64,000 nt of DNA, taken from positions 170,007,501 through 170,071,500 of the forward strand of contig OX465601.1 in the NCBI GenBank assembly GCA_950022295.1, read 5' to 3'. Source of the stretch: Bromus sterilis. Its lineage: Eukaryota > Streptophyta > Magnoliopsida > Poales > Poaceae. How positions within the stretch are numbered: the first letter of the stretch is position 1; each line of letters begins with the position of its first letter. Shown here one piece after another: positions 23,699-34,662 of this stretch. Under the pieces are notes generated by a model. That model was not told the DNA's origin, did no database searches, and was given only the letters and a program-made list of their open reading frames with translations. The position numbers and the translations under genes are program-made.

Positions 23699-24597
23699 TT
23701 CAATTTTCGAATAATCACATTAGTCCGAAGAACTCATGCACTTATTATCGGTAACTCTCAATCTAATTAGGAGGTTCACAAAGAGACAAGTACGCCGAGG
23801 AGGAGTATATGGGGGTTTGGTTATCCTTGTGCATCCTTGACTCATGGTACGTGAGTGTACTCTAATATTCGACCCCTCCAGAGATTAGTGATCCATCTAG
23901 TAGCTAGAGTTCTCAACTGGTTTTTGGTTTTCTAAAATAAACACGGATTGCCCAAAATACGATATCTATCACTAATAGGCTAAAGCTCTTGACACCAAAA
24001 TTTCAAACATTACTCAAGTCAATACCTCAAAACAATTGCAAGTTACTACCACAAAAAGAATAGCAACCTCAATTACGTACTTTCAGTCAAGACACACAAC
24101 TCAGTGCAACAGGAAAACTCTGTAAACAAGATAAACATGCAAACTCAAGAGAGTTCAAGCCTTAAACTAATTAAAAGCTCTTGAAAAGAAAAGATAAAAA
24201 AACACTCACAACAAAGATAAGCATGAAAATTCTATGAGGTGTTCTAGTTTAAAGTGGAGCGTGTTTCTCTCCCAAACAAAAGAAAGCTGGGTTCTAACTT
24301 GTTATGAACAGAAAGCAAAGCTAAAGAAAACTAAGAACTAAAGAGCAAGACACAACAAGCATAGCACATAACGCATGAAGTATTAAATATATAGTGGAAT
24401 GAGGGACGAATTGATAATTTTTGATGGAGAAAGGGATGCACGGCGGCATCCCCAAGGTTAGAAGCTTGAGTCTCCTTGAATATTTATTGGGGGTGCATGG
24501 GGGCATCCCCAAGATTGAGCGTTTGACACTCCAAGATCTTATTTCATCACCTTCCGTCGCACACTTGAAAACTCCCTTCATACATAACTCATCATAA
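23699..24597 (-). other. Internal non-coding part of element E, right of H
   Basis: This continues E's 3' internal region on the minus strand. A GGGGATGCC(C/G)CC(A/G)TGCA word recurs near 24435 and 24495, as in Triticeae Athila 3' regions from memory. No CDS can be supported. It gives way to copia K sequence at roughly 24598. Confidence 0.5.
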
Positions 24598-25069
24598 GCT
24601 GATTAGAGAGGTTAGTACCCTATTAAAATAATTTACCTCTACTGGAAATAAAGATTTTCAGGAAGGGCTACTGTTTCTTTTGATTGCCCAAATTTATTAG
24701 AAAAGAAAAAGCAAGCTTAATATTTGCAAAACTGCGAAAAGATAAAACGGGGCAGAATCTATGAAAAACAGAACAACAGAGAGTAAAGAATTTTTATTTG
24801 CAATCACATTACTCAGTGCATTCATCAATTCCTCAAAACATTTTACACTGCACTGCTTCAGAAATACCTGGATATAGAGGGAGCTCCTCATATAACTTAA
24901 AATGCTCTAGATATTAAAATTCTTCAATATATATGCATATCCTCAGGGGGAGCTTCATTATATCCAGCTTGATAGAAATATGTTCTTCAAGTTTCATTCC
25001 TCAAATACATAATTTTATCCCCGTTGAAGCGTAACCTGATTTTCATCAAATCACCAAAAAGGGGGAGAT
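24598..25069 (+). other. 3' internal fragment of copia element K
   Basis: About 470 bp of A-rich non-coding sequence ending in the polypurine tract AAAAAGGGGGAGAT (25056-25069) directly before an LTR. This is the usual 3' end of long-tailed Triticeae copia elements. The left boundary is uncertain and no pol is present. Confidence 0.6.
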
Positions 25070-25348
25070 TGTAAGTGCATCAAGTGCCCTCCCCTTGAGG
25101 TTTTGGAGTTTGATGACAAAATGGTTAAGGGACCGATGTGTTTGTGAGTATACACAGGAGAACAGTCCCTGAAGAGGTGTTTAACCACCATTGTCGACCT
25201 CTCAAAATGTTGAGGACCATTGAAGAAACAGAAGTTTTCCTGAAGAACTTCTCGGCGCGAAATTCTGAAGAAACAGGATCTTGAAGACTAGAAATCCTGA
25301 AGAAACAATATCCTGAAGACTTGAGATCCTGAAGAAAGGCGCGCCATC

Positions 25349-26905
25349 TCATACGTCCAAAATGCATCACTATTTTATATTGCAATTTAACCCTATTCAT
25401 TGATATATTCCACTTTAAAGTATTGTTCTTATGTTGTTTTGTCTTGTTTTATACAGTTTGCAACTTTCCGGTGCCGAAGCAGCAGAACCAGAATTCAGCG
25501 GTGCAAAGTGGACATCAAGTTGCTGAATCAGATCAACTCCAAATGCAATAAAAATTGACGGAGGTCACTTTTATGAAGAATGACTAGAGAACACCGAAGA
25601 TGGGGGTAAGGGGACCCACCAGGCAGCCAGAAGGGTGCCTGGCGCCCCCCTAGGGCGCGCCAGGCACCCTCCTGGATGCCTGGTGGCCCCCCTCGGTGCC
25701 CCCTCTCGCCTATATGACCCCCCTGGGGTAAAACCCCTAGATATAGAGGAGTTTCCGAGTTTCACCGCTGCCATGGGGCGGAAACCTACAGAGAAGAAAA
25801 AGCCATCTCCGGCGGGCAGATTCCACCGGGGAGATCGTCGCCATCGTCATCATCATCGTCACGGGCATCATAGAAATCATCATCAACATCATCCCCAACA
25901 TCAGCACCTTCTCCATCTCCATCCCATCTCATCTCACAATTGCAACTTGTGTTTTAATCCGTACTATCTATCCTTTCTACTCTGTTGGTGTTGATTACTA
26001 CTTTGTGGTGAATGCTATTGAGTTTTGTTGGAAAATATCATTGTGTCCAGATTGTTTGTTCACCCATCTATCACCTCTGATCATGATCTCTTTTATGTCT
26101 TGTGAGTAGTTACTTTAGTTCTTGAGGACATGGGAGAAGTCTAGTTTTTAGTAGTCATATGATGTTGAAGTATTATGTGTTGTTTGATACTTAAGTTGTG
26201 TTGTTATTTCTCTAGTGGTGTTATGTGAGTCGAACACTTAACACTTCACCTTTCATGGGCCTAGAGGAATACATTGTGCACAAAGGATGCTTATGGTGGG
26301 TTACCGGAGTGACAGAAACCTGAACCCCAGTTCGCACACTATTGCACAAGGGAATTATGGATCCTCGATCGTAATGCTGTGGTTAGACTTATGCCTTAAT
26401 TACTACCTTGTATTTTCGGATGCTTTCAAGGTGTGTAATCATAAGAGTGCACTTATCTTAGTCGAGAAGGTGTACTAGCATTGATCCACCCACCGACACT
26501 TACCGACACAATACATATTACTTGGCGGAATATGGTGAAAGTCACTTGGCTATCTCTCCCGTGCGTTCTCAAGAACGCTTTAGCTTTTATAAGTTCAGTT
26601 CTTAGGCTTATCCTTGTGAAAGGATTGGGCCACTTGCTACTCCTCATTTACCCTGTTTACTTTGCTTGTCTTTTACCTTTCTGTTGCTTAAACCAAAAAC
26701 CCCTAAATATTTACCTTTCAGTGTGTGCAGCCCTTTCCTTATCCAGTGTCACTTATCAACACCTTCTGCTCCTCGTGGGATCAACATCCTTATTTATCGA
26801 AAAGCTACAATTGTTCCCCTAGACTTGTGGGTTATCAAGAATCGTTTATTGGCGCGGTTAACGGGGGAGGCATCCCAACTAAACCTATTAACTTCACCGC
26901 CATCA
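25349..26905 (+). repeat. 5' LTR of A
   Basis: 1557 bp, starting TCATACGTCC (family TGATACGTCC, so the G is mutated) and ending CGCCATCA. A 14-bp-stem hairpin (25632-25670) precedes a TATATGA-type TATA box near 25710. A CATCAT-rich low-complexity run covers about 25837-25915. Confidence 0.88.
25632..25670 (+). repeat. GC-rich perfect hairpin in Athila LTR
   Basis: AGGGTGCCTGGCGC pairs with GCGCCAGGCACCCT across an 11-nt loop, about 40 bp upstream of the TATA-like box. The right arm extends into a 20-mer (25656-25675) repeated exactly upstream of the 3' ORFs at 31858-31877 and 58247-58266. Confidence 0.85.
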
Positions 26906-26916
26906 ACGAGCTTTTC

Positions 26917-26933
26917 TGGCGCCGTTGCCGGGG
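26917..26933 (+). other. Primer-binding site of A (tRNA-Asp)
   Basis: TGGCGCCGTTGCCGGGG matches the complement of the plant tRNA-Asp 3' end, the usual Athila/Tat primer. It stands 11 nt from the LTR end. Confidence 0.85.
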
Positions 26934-26948
26934 AGTGTAGCGCTAATG

Positions 26949-27018
26949 GTAAGTGAAGCCGGTAAGAAAACCTTTATTTTGTGTTGCTATTTTTATTTTT
27001 TGCTGTTTCTACCCTCAG
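26949..27018 (+). other. Intron-like segment in the leader of A
   Basis: A consensus donor G|GTAAGT (26949-26954) and a pyrimidine-rich acceptor ending ACCCTCAG (AG at 27017-27018) bound 70 nt, near the minimum for plant introns. The gag ATG follows 6 nt later. Element C keeps both signals with a 67-nt spacing. Confidence 0.5.
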
Positions 27019-27023
27019 TCCTT

Positions 27024-27930
27024 ATGGGCCCCTCTAATGTTGGTTCGTTGTTGTTGAGGAGCCGCCCCACGACTGTGATGGTCACTCTTACCCCTACTGA
27101 AATTGTGCCTTATAAAATACCAACTGGTATTATTGATTATGTCTTGGCTAATCGTTATACAGGAGAAGGACATCCGGTTGAACACCTGCTATATTTATCA
27201 CAATTATTTTCTTTATTTAAGCTTGCATGTGTAACGATGGAGTTCGTCATGAAGAAACTATTCTCCGTATCACTCAAGGATAAAGCTTCAGATTGGTATA
27301 AGCTACTCGATAACTCTGATTTGCTTGAATGGCTAGAGCTTACGTCTCTCTTTTATGCAAAGTTTTATCCTCTTCGTGAAATTCACTAAGACAGGAACTA
27401 CATCTACAACTTTTGGTCTCGCGACGGAGAGAGCATCGCTCAAGCTTGGGGGAGACTGAAGTCCCTGATGCTGAAATGCCCCAACCAAGAGCTCCCCAAG
27501 GAAATTATACTTACAAATTTTTATGCCAGGCTTTCTCTTCAGGACAAGGAGATGTTGGATGCCTCCTCTAGCAGGGTATTCCAGACCAGAAGTATAGAAG
27601 AAAAATAGGATCTTGTTGAAAGGATCCAGAAGAACACTGAAGACTGGGAAATTGATAAAGGTATTGAACCTGCTATAAACTATGAGCTTGACTACATTGA
27701 GAGTTATGTGAAGACTGATTACTTTAATACCTTTTGCTCTAAAATTGGTCTTGATTCCCAGCTAATGGTTGACTTTTGCAAGGACTTTGCTTCTCATATT
27801 GATTCTTCCAGGAAGAAGGAGAGTCAACATCATGAACCTTTCAAGGAGTCACCTATTGAGATTAATGTTACTGATCCTGTTTTACCTGCAGTTGTGTATG
27901 AACAGCCTCTTTATCCTCCAGGATAAAGGA
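27024..27930 (+). pseudogene. gag: gag of element A (broken)
   Basis: ATG at 27024 follows the acceptor-like site. The retrotransposon gag domain is seen as KKLFSVSLKDKASDWYKLLD, then LFYAKFYPLREIH and GRLKSLMLKCP. Stops: TAA at 27388-27390 and TAG at 27606-27608. A 1-nt loss near 27915 shifts the frame where element C reads on. No zinc knuckle is seen, as usual for Athila. Without these lesions it would be a capsid protein of about 300 residues that runs on into protease. Confidence 0.8.
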
Positions 27931-28522
27931 GCACTCTTTTGTTATAGGTATTCTAAATAAGAATGGAAGGACCACTGACGAACCTGAGGACATGATCAAG
28001 GTACAGCCTCAAGTTGCAATGGTCAAGGATCTGGTAACCAGTGATATAGAAGAATCCACTATTAGTTTTTGTGCTGTTGCCACTAACATTGTCACAGCCA
28101 GGAACAAAGGCCCAATTTCAGGTACACCAGTTGTATCTATCAAAATAGGAGATCACAATTACTATGGGCTATGTGATTTGGGATCCAGCGTCAGCGCTAT
28201 TCCCTTCACACTTTATCAATAGATCATGCACGAGATTCAGCCGTGTGAGATCGAGGACGTAGATGTCACTATTCATCTTGAAAATAAACAAACAATCTCT
28301 CCAGTTGGGATTGTGAGAGATGTTGAAGTACTCTGCGGGAAGGTAAAATATCCTACTGACTTTCTTGTACTTGGTTCAGTGCAAGATAGTTTTTGCCCTA
28401 TTATCTTTGGTAGGCCCTTCCTCAACACTTGTGGAGCTATAATAGATTGCAAGAAAGGTAAAGTTTCTGTTGAATTCAACTGTGAGCCGTATGAATTTCA
28501 TTTTTCTAAGTTTTCTAAGTAG
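27931..28522 (+). pseudogene. Retropepsin region of element A
   Basis: The active site reads YGLCDLGSSVSAIPF, so the catalytic Asp is kept, unlike element F. The second conserved block is IIFGRPFLNTCGAIIDCKKG. An in-frame TAG at 28220-28222 (CAG or GAG in relatives) and another at about 28520-28522 interrupt the passage into RT. Confidence 0.8.
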
Positions 28523-28537
28523 CCTCGTGGTACTGAT

Positions 28538-30373
28538 TTGTCTATTAATGACAACATTATTGAAGAAATTGCTTCCATTGCTATTCCTCCTGATGATACT
28601 TTGCAGCAATTTATGGAAGACCACGAGAATGACATGCGTTTGCAGGAGAGGAATGAGCTAGAAGACATATTTTTAAGACAACATGCTATCCTGAAGCACA
28701 ACCTCCCGGTTGAACCTTTAGGAATCCTCTCGCAGCCAAAAGAAGACCCGGTGTTTGATCTAAAACCACTACTCGATACGCTCAAGTATGCTTATTTAGA
28801 TGAAAAGAAAGTATATCCTGTTATTATCAATTCTAACGTTTCAGGGTATGAAGAAGAGCGATTATTGAAGACACTCCGCAGACACCGAGGTGCTATTGGC
28901 TATACTCTTGATGATCTCAAGGGTATTAGTCCATCCATTTTCCAACATACTATCAATCTCGAGCCCGATGCTAAACCGGTTGTTGATCATCAACGACGGT
29001 TGAACCCAAAGATGAAGGACGTGGTTAGGACGGAGCTTCTCAAACTTCTAGCTGCAGGTATCATCTATCCTATAGATGATAGTAAGTGGGTAAGTCCAGT
29101 TCATTGTGTTCCTAAGAAAGGAGGTATGACTGTTGTTCCTAATGATAAAAATGAACTAATACCTCAGCGGACTATTATTGGATATAGAATGTGTATCGAT
29201 TTCAGGAAGTTGAACAAGGCCACGAGGAAGGACCACTATCCTCTGCCCTTTATTGATCAGATGCTTGAGCGGCTGTCTAAAAACACCCACTTTTGCTATC
29301 TTGATGGCTATTCTGGATTCTCCCAGATTCATGTTAACACAGCGGATCAAGAGAAGACCACTTTCACGTGTCCTTACGGTACTTATGCCTATAGGCGTAT
29401 GCCATTTGGTTTGTGTAATGCACCTGCTACTTTTCAGAGGTGTATGTCTGCTATATTTCATGGTTTCTGTGAGGATATTGTGGAGGTCTTCATGGACGAC
29501 TTTACCGTCTATGGAAAATCCTTTGACCACTGTCTCCACAATCTTAATAAAGTTTTGCAGAGATGTGAAGAAACAAATTTGGTGCTCAATTGGGAGAAGT
29601 GCCATTTCATGGTTAACGAAGGGATAGTTCGTGGTCACAAAATTTACGAAAGGGGAATTGAAGTGGACAAGGCAAAAATTGAAGCTATTGAAAGGATGCC
29701 CTATCCAAGTGACATCAAAGGTATTCGTAGTTTTCTAGGTCATGTTGGTTTCTATAGAAGATTTATCAAGGACTTTTCTAAGACCTCAAGACCCATAACT
29801 AATCTTCTCCAGAAGGATGCTCCTTTTGTAGTTGATGAAGATTGTAAGGAAGCTTTCGAAGTCCTTAAGAAAGCCTTGATAACTGCTCCTATAGTACAAC
29901 CACCTGAGTGGAGTTTTCCCTTTGAAATTATGTGTGATGCTAGTGATTTTGCTGTTGGAGCTGATTTAGGACAAAGGGTTGACAAGAAGTTGAATGCCAT
30001 CCACTATGCTAGCAAAACTCTTGATAGTGCTCAAAAGAATTACGCTACTACCGAGAAGGAATTCTTGGCAGTGGTATTTGCTTGTGATAAGTTTAGGCAG
30101 TATATTGTTGATTCTAAAGTTATTATTCATACTGACCATGCTGCCATTAAGTATCTTATGCAGAAAAAGGATGCCAAACCAAGACTCAGTAGATGGGTAC
30201 TCCTTCTTCAAGAATTTGATTTGCAGATTGTCGATAGAAAAGGAGAAGACAATCCGGTGGCGGACAATCTTTCAAGGATGGAAGATATTCCACACGATCC
30301 TATTCCAGTCAACGACAGTTTTCTAGATGAACAACTTTCTGTTGTAAAAGTACAATCTCATTCCGACTCTTGA
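28538..30373 (+). pseudogene. pol: Reverse transcriptase-RNase H of element A
   Basis: 611 open codons. RT shows WVSPVHCVPKKGG, RMCIDFRKLNKATRKDHYPL, the FSQIHV strand, RMPFGLCNAPATFQRCMSAI and the catalytic FMDD at EVFMDDFTVYG. RNase H shows MCDASDFAVGA, the EKEFLAVVFACDKFR helix and HTDHAAIKYL. All main RT and RNase H residues appear present. The frame ends in TGA at 30371-30373 where C has TGG, cutting off integrase. This is the best-preserved Athila RT in the window, but it lacks an intact gag-protease lead-in. Confidence 0.88.
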
Positions 30374-31701
30374 TTTGCAGATTATGCTAATTTTATCGTT
30401 GCAAAGTTTTTTCCTCCAGGTTTTACATTTCAGCAGAGGAAGAATTTCTTCACTGATTTGAGGATTTACTTTTGGGATGATCCACATCTTTATAAAGAAG
30501 GTGCGGACGGGATCGTAAGAAGGTGTATACCGGAGCATGAGCAGAAGGACATTCTTCGGCAATGTCACTATAGTCCCTATGGAGGACATCATGCCGGTGA
30601 AAGGACCGAACATAAAGTTCTACAATCAGGTTTTTATTGGCCTACTCTTTTTAAGGACGCCAGAAGGTACGTTCTATCTTGTGATAAGTGTCAGAGAGTT
30701 GGTAACATTAGCAGGAGAAATGAGATGCCTATGAATTACTCACTAGTGATCGAACCTTTCGATTGCTGGGGTTTTGATTTTATGGGTCCTTTTCCTCCTT
30801 CACACAAGTACACACACATCTTAGTTTCTGTTGATTATGTAACCAAGTGGGTTGAAGCAATCCCCACTGAGAGTGCTGATCACAAGACATCTTTGAAAAT
30901 GCTCAAGGATGTAATTTTTCCCAGGTTTGGTGTACCAAGGTACCTCATGACAGATGGAGGGTCACACTTCACGCATGGAGATCTTAGGAAAGCTCTAGCC
31001 TAGTACGATGTCAATCATAGAATTCCATCATCGTACCACCCTCAAACTAGTGGGCAAGTTGAGCTTACGAATAGATAGATCAAGTTGATCTTATAGAAAA
31101 CAGTAAACAGTTCTAGAAAGGATTGGTCAAAGAAGTTAGGAGATGCTTTGTGGGCGTATAGAACTGCTTACAAAACCCCATGGGCATGTCCCCGTATAAG
31201 ATGGTCTATGGCAAAGCTTGCCATTTGCCATTAGAGTTAGAGCACAAAGCTTTCTAGGCTGTCAGAGAGCTGAATGCTGACCCAAAGTTAGCTGGTGAAA
31301 AGCGTCTCATGAACTTGACTTCTCTAGATGAGTGGAGAAGTGAAGCTTACGAGAGTGCTAAAATGTTAAAGGAAAAGGTAAAGAAGTGGCACGATAAAAG
31401 GATTCTGAAGCGTGAATTTAATGTTGGTTATAAAGTTTTGTTGTTTAGATCTCGTTTCAGGTTTTCTTCAGGTAAACTACTTTCTAGATGGGAAGGACCT
31501 TTTCATATCGAAGAAGTATATCGGTCTGGTGCAATCAAGATTAACAATTTGGAAGGCACCAAACCCCAAGTTGTGAATGGACAAAGACTCAAACATTATA
31601 TGGCAGGTGATACTATCAATGTGGATGCAAACATGATATATACAAGAACCCATGAAGAACATGTTGCAACCCAGTTTCAGACACCGGCAGGAGAAGAATA
31701 A
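30374..31701 (+). pseudogene. Integrase of element A (broken)
   Basis: The zinc-binding part includes HYSPYGGHHAG and the CDKC pair. The core begins FDFMGPFPPSHKYTHILV with TDGGSHFTHG for the second Asp, and the Glu segment appears as HPQTSGQVELTN. Stops: TAG at about 31001, two more near 31075-31096, a 1-nt loss near 31177, and TAG near 31257. The C-terminal part (31309-31701) is open and holds WEGPFHIEEVYRSGAIKIN. It is not functional. Confidence 0.82.
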
Positions 31702-31809
31702 GAAAAGGTATGAATTATGGCAAGAAAACATCGCGAACATAAATAAAAGTTTACTTTTCAAAGTTTTTGCAAAATTAAGAAAATTCCAAGCCCGAGTGGA
31801 GCCGGAGAG

Positions 31810-31960
31810 GAGCTCCAGGGGGCCCAGGAGGCCTCCTGGCGCGGCCCCCCTCCTGGACGCGCCAGGCACCCTCCTGGGTGCCCTGCACTCTGACTCCGAA
31901 TCCACCTAGGCTTGAAACCTTCCTTCATTTGGACCAATTTTTTCTATATATTTGCCCGGA
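31810..31960 (+). promoter_or_regulatory. LTR-like GC block and TATA-like box upstream of the 3' ORF (A)
   Basis: A CCTGGCGCG / CGCGCCAGG stem, a 20-mer identical to the LTR hairpin arm (31858-31877), then TATATAT near 31948. The LTR has the same order of GC hairpin, then TATA. About 60 nt on, a pyrimidine tract ends in CTGCCAG (AG at 32019-32020), a possible splice acceptor, before the ORF's ATG. Promoter or splice use is inferred. Confidence 0.45.
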
Positions 31961-32046
31961 TAGTTCCGGCACCGTATCTCGCGATTTCGTGTGTTTTCTT
32001 TCTCGGTCTGTTTCTGCCAGGAAAACTTTCAGCAGACCTAGGTGCC

Positions 32047-32562
32047 ATGGCTTCCCCAAGTTTCCCCAAGGACAAGTTCGTCGTCAACGTCATCAACCCT
32101 TACCTCGCAGAGGTGAGGAAGCACCCCCAGGTCCTTCATGTGGAGGACAGTGTTCTCCACAAGGAAGATCTGGAGGGGCCGGTTGAAGAAGGGAGCACCG
32201 AAGAACGACTGAAGGATATGGAACATGAAGTCTTCAAGTTCAAGAAGATGGTGGAGCATGGTGTTGAAGACAACTTCGACATCATCAAAGAGTTAAAGTC
32301 TCTCTACTTGGAAGAGCTAAGGGATACGTGGTCGAGCGTGACCGAACTTGAAGAGAAAGAAATTGAACTCCATGGACAGATCTATGATCTGTCTAATCAA
32401 AACTGTGAGTATGAACTTAGGTTTTCACGCTTGAGTTCGTCTGCTGAAAGTAGGGTCCTAGATACTGAAGCATCCGTGAAGACTGGTGGACCTTTGCCTT
32501 GGAAGGACTTCATCAAGAATTACCAGATCAACATTAATAAGGAGCAAGCAAAGTGGGAGTAA
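32047..32562 (+). CDS. Coiled-coil 3' ORF of element A, function unknown
   Basis: 172 residues from an ATG in strong context (GTGCCATGGC). Opens MASPSFPKDKFVVNVINPYL, then a heptad-like Glu/Lys/Leu-rich middle (about residues 55-140) likely to form coiled coils. No signal peptide, membrane segment or zinc motif is seen. It lies where retroviral env or Athila ORF3 would be. Element C has a 168-residue homologue, well conserved at the N-terminus and free of stops, while gag-pol is broken in both. It is unlike the 3' ORF of element F. I do not recognise a known family. Confidence 0.65.
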   Translation: MASPSFPKDKFVVNVINPYLAEVRKHPQVLHVEDSVLHKEDLEGPVEEGSTEERLKDMEHEVFKFKKMVEHGVEDNFDIIKELKSLYLEELRDTWSSVTELEEKEIELHGQIYDLSNQNCEYELRFSRLSSSAESRVLDTEASVKTGGPLPWKDFIKNYQININKEQAKWE

Positions 32563-33620
32563 ATCTCCTCGGGTAATGGCATCCCCTTAGCTTGTTTCAA
32601 GCTTGGGGGAGTGCCCGCTATCTTTATCTTTATCTTTGCCTTTAGGAGTCAAGTAGAGTCGTATCATGTCTAGGGAAGTTACTTTATCAAATAGGTGTTG
32701 CATTGAGGTCTATCACTACTTTTGTGGAGAGCTTTGTATCCGTGAGTGTGGAGTCGTTTATGAAGGAATATTAATGAGAAGTCTATTGGTTTCTTCGCTG
32801 CACTTGGTATTCTCTTCACGCAATCCACATTATTAGCTGATTCTTCCGGGGACTATTGACCTTATATCAGGTATGGCTTCGAAAACTTTATTTAATCTTG
32901 GCAAGTATATCTTTGGTCATAACAACAAGCATGTTTTCAAAGTAGCAACATAGCCAAAACCTTTTGTGTTATTATGCTTGAAGTGTTATGCTGACAAAGA
33001 AGACAACTTGATGTGCCATGCTAGTTTTAATGTTTATGCTTTGTATTGCTTGCATCTAAGTTGTCATCAATTGTCTGGTCTCTCAAAGCCTTGCTAGCCA
33101 AAACTCTGTACCAAGCGGAATTCTTCTTGTACTTCCATACCCTGAAACCAACATCTTCCACTTGATGCCACCATACCTTCCTATTCGTGGTATTCCACTA
33201 CCACTCCTAAAGTATATAATTTATGTGCTATCTTTAGATGTTCAAAATCTTCTGTTTTGCGCCATTGATTCAGCTCATGAGTAAGTGGTGGGTAACCCAT
33301 GATCTTCTTAATTTGGACAAGTTTTATCTTGGGATTGCATGTGATCGTCCCCACATGGGAGCCGTTCCTCGAAACTTGTCCAAATCATGAAGTGAGTGAG
33401 TTATCCACCAGCAGTCGTTGACGGATCATGCACCTCCCAAAAGTCTGTTTTTCTTCTGTTTGATCTAGAGATGGCACATGAGTTTTCCCTGCTTACCCTT
33501 TTGCACGGGGTTTATCCTTTATTTTGTGCTGAGTCAGTCCTGCCTACTTCCTTCCTTCTTGAGAGAGAACAGACAATTGATGTTGATAAAGATTCTTGCA
33601 TACGAAGCTGCATTGAAAGT
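32563..33620 (+). other. 3' non-coding tail of element A
   Basis: It holds a second polypurine-like word AAGCTTGGGGGAG at 32599-32611 and the near-palindrome at 33113-33130 (one mismatch to C). Compared with C it lacks about 128 bp near 33330, flanked by ATGT repeats, and its last 430 bp including the true polypurine tract. Confidence 0.65.
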
Positions 33621-34309
33621 GGTGTTATGTGAGTCGAACACTTAACACTTCACCTTTCATGGGCCTAGAGGAATACATTGTGCAGAAAGGATGCTTATGG
33701 TGGGTTGCCGGAGTGACAGAAACCTGAACCCCAGTTCGCACACTTTTGCATAAGGGAATTATGGATCCTCGATTGTAATGTTGTGGTTATGCTTATGCCT
33801 TAATTACTACCTTGTATTTGCGGATGCTTGCAAGGTGTGTAATCATAAGAGTGCACTTATCTTAGTCTAGAAGGTTTACTAGCATTGATCCACCCACCGA
33901 CACTTATCGACACAATACATAGTACTTGGCGGGATATGGTGAAAGTAACTTGGCTATCTCTCCCATGTGTTCTCAAGAACGCTTTAGCTTTTATAAGTTC
34001 AGTTCTTAAGCTTATCCTTGTGAAAGGATTGGTCCACTTGCTACTCCTCAGTTACCCTATTTACTTTGCTTGTCTTTTACCTTTCTGTTGCTTAAACCAA
34101 AAACCCCTAAATATTTACCTTTCAGTGTGTGCAACCCTTTCCTTATCCAGTGTCACTTATCAACACCTTCTGCTCCTCGTGGAATGGACATCCTTATTTA
34201 TCGAAAAGCTACAATGGATCCCCTAGTCTTGTGGGTTATCAAGAATCATTTATTGGCGTGGTTAACGGAGGAGGCATCCCAACTAAACCTATTAACTTCA
34301 CCGCCATCA
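33621..34309 (+). repeat. Truncated 3' LTR of A
   Basis: It corresponds to 26217-26905 of the 5' LTR, both 689 bp. The first 868 bp of the LTR are missing. The join GAAAGT|GGTGTTATG shares AGT between tail and LTR, which suggests a microhomology deletion. Confidence 0.85.
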
Positions 34310-34662
34310 CCATTCTAAAGACATATCAAGATGAAGAATAAGCTGAAGCGTAGTCTTCGTTAAGCTTTTATATTTCTTGAGTCATTGGAAAACACCGTAC
34401 TGTTGGAGGGGTTGAGGAAAATGAGTTCCAAAGTTCTGAGGAATTGCTCAACTGGAAATCCTGAAGAAAAACCCTAAGGAAATCTCCTGCAGTAGAAGTT
34501 CAGTCCTCGGGTGTCTGAGACATTGTTCTTTAGGACACTAAGGTTACTATCTTCGGTTGACGAGTCAGGAAATCGCCAGCGCGATTTTCCTGAAGATCGT
34601 GAGGAGAGAGAATAATTTGACCGTGCCACGTGTTGCGTGGTGAGAGGCTAGAACCTGTCTAG

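Larger units (their letters stand above)
8835..24597 (-). mobile_element. Athila-type element E (3' half), heavily nested
   Basis: Read on the minus strand, E shows internal 3' sequence (23699-24597 and 11180-12567), a polypurine tract, then an LTR (8835-11179). Copia LTR H and its nested element G split the internal part, and the Cassandra TRIM splits the LTR. No gag or pol remains. The 5' half is missing beyond about 24597, where sequence from copia element K starts. The LTR resembles Triticeae Athila LTRs of the Sabrina/WHAM kind from memory only. Right edge approximate. Confidence 0.65.
25349..34309 (+). mobile_element. Athila-type Ty3/gypsy element A, 3' LTR truncated
   Basis: Order: LTR (25349-26905), tRNA-Asp primer site, leader with intron-like segment, gag, protease, RT/RNase H, integrase, GC-rich block, coiled-coil 3' ORF, tail, and a 3' LTR that keeps only its last 689 bp. 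Flanks CCATC (25344-25348) and CCATT (34310-34314) form a TSD with one mismatch. Gag-pol carries many stops and frameshifts. Two deletions are visible: about 128 bp in the tail near 33330, and one joining the tail to mid-LTR near 33620. Confidence 0.9.

Noticed and set aside
25837..25915. CATCAT-rich run as a functional coding repeat
   Set aside because: Low-complexity microsatellite-like sequence within Athila LTRs, also at about 35176-35256 and 61063-61145. No reading frame is conserved with purpose.
26917..26933. tRNA-Asp gene fragment
   Set aside because: Only the 17-nt 3'-end complement is present, right after an LTR. It is a primer-binding site.
31912..32046. Upstream extension of the 3' ORF as a signal peptide (hydrophobic stretch with FFLGLFLPG)
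   Set aside because: The hydrophobic stretch lies before the strong-context ATG at 32047, within the TATA/leader-like sequence. It is probably untranslated, though translation from the upstream ATG cannot be excluded.
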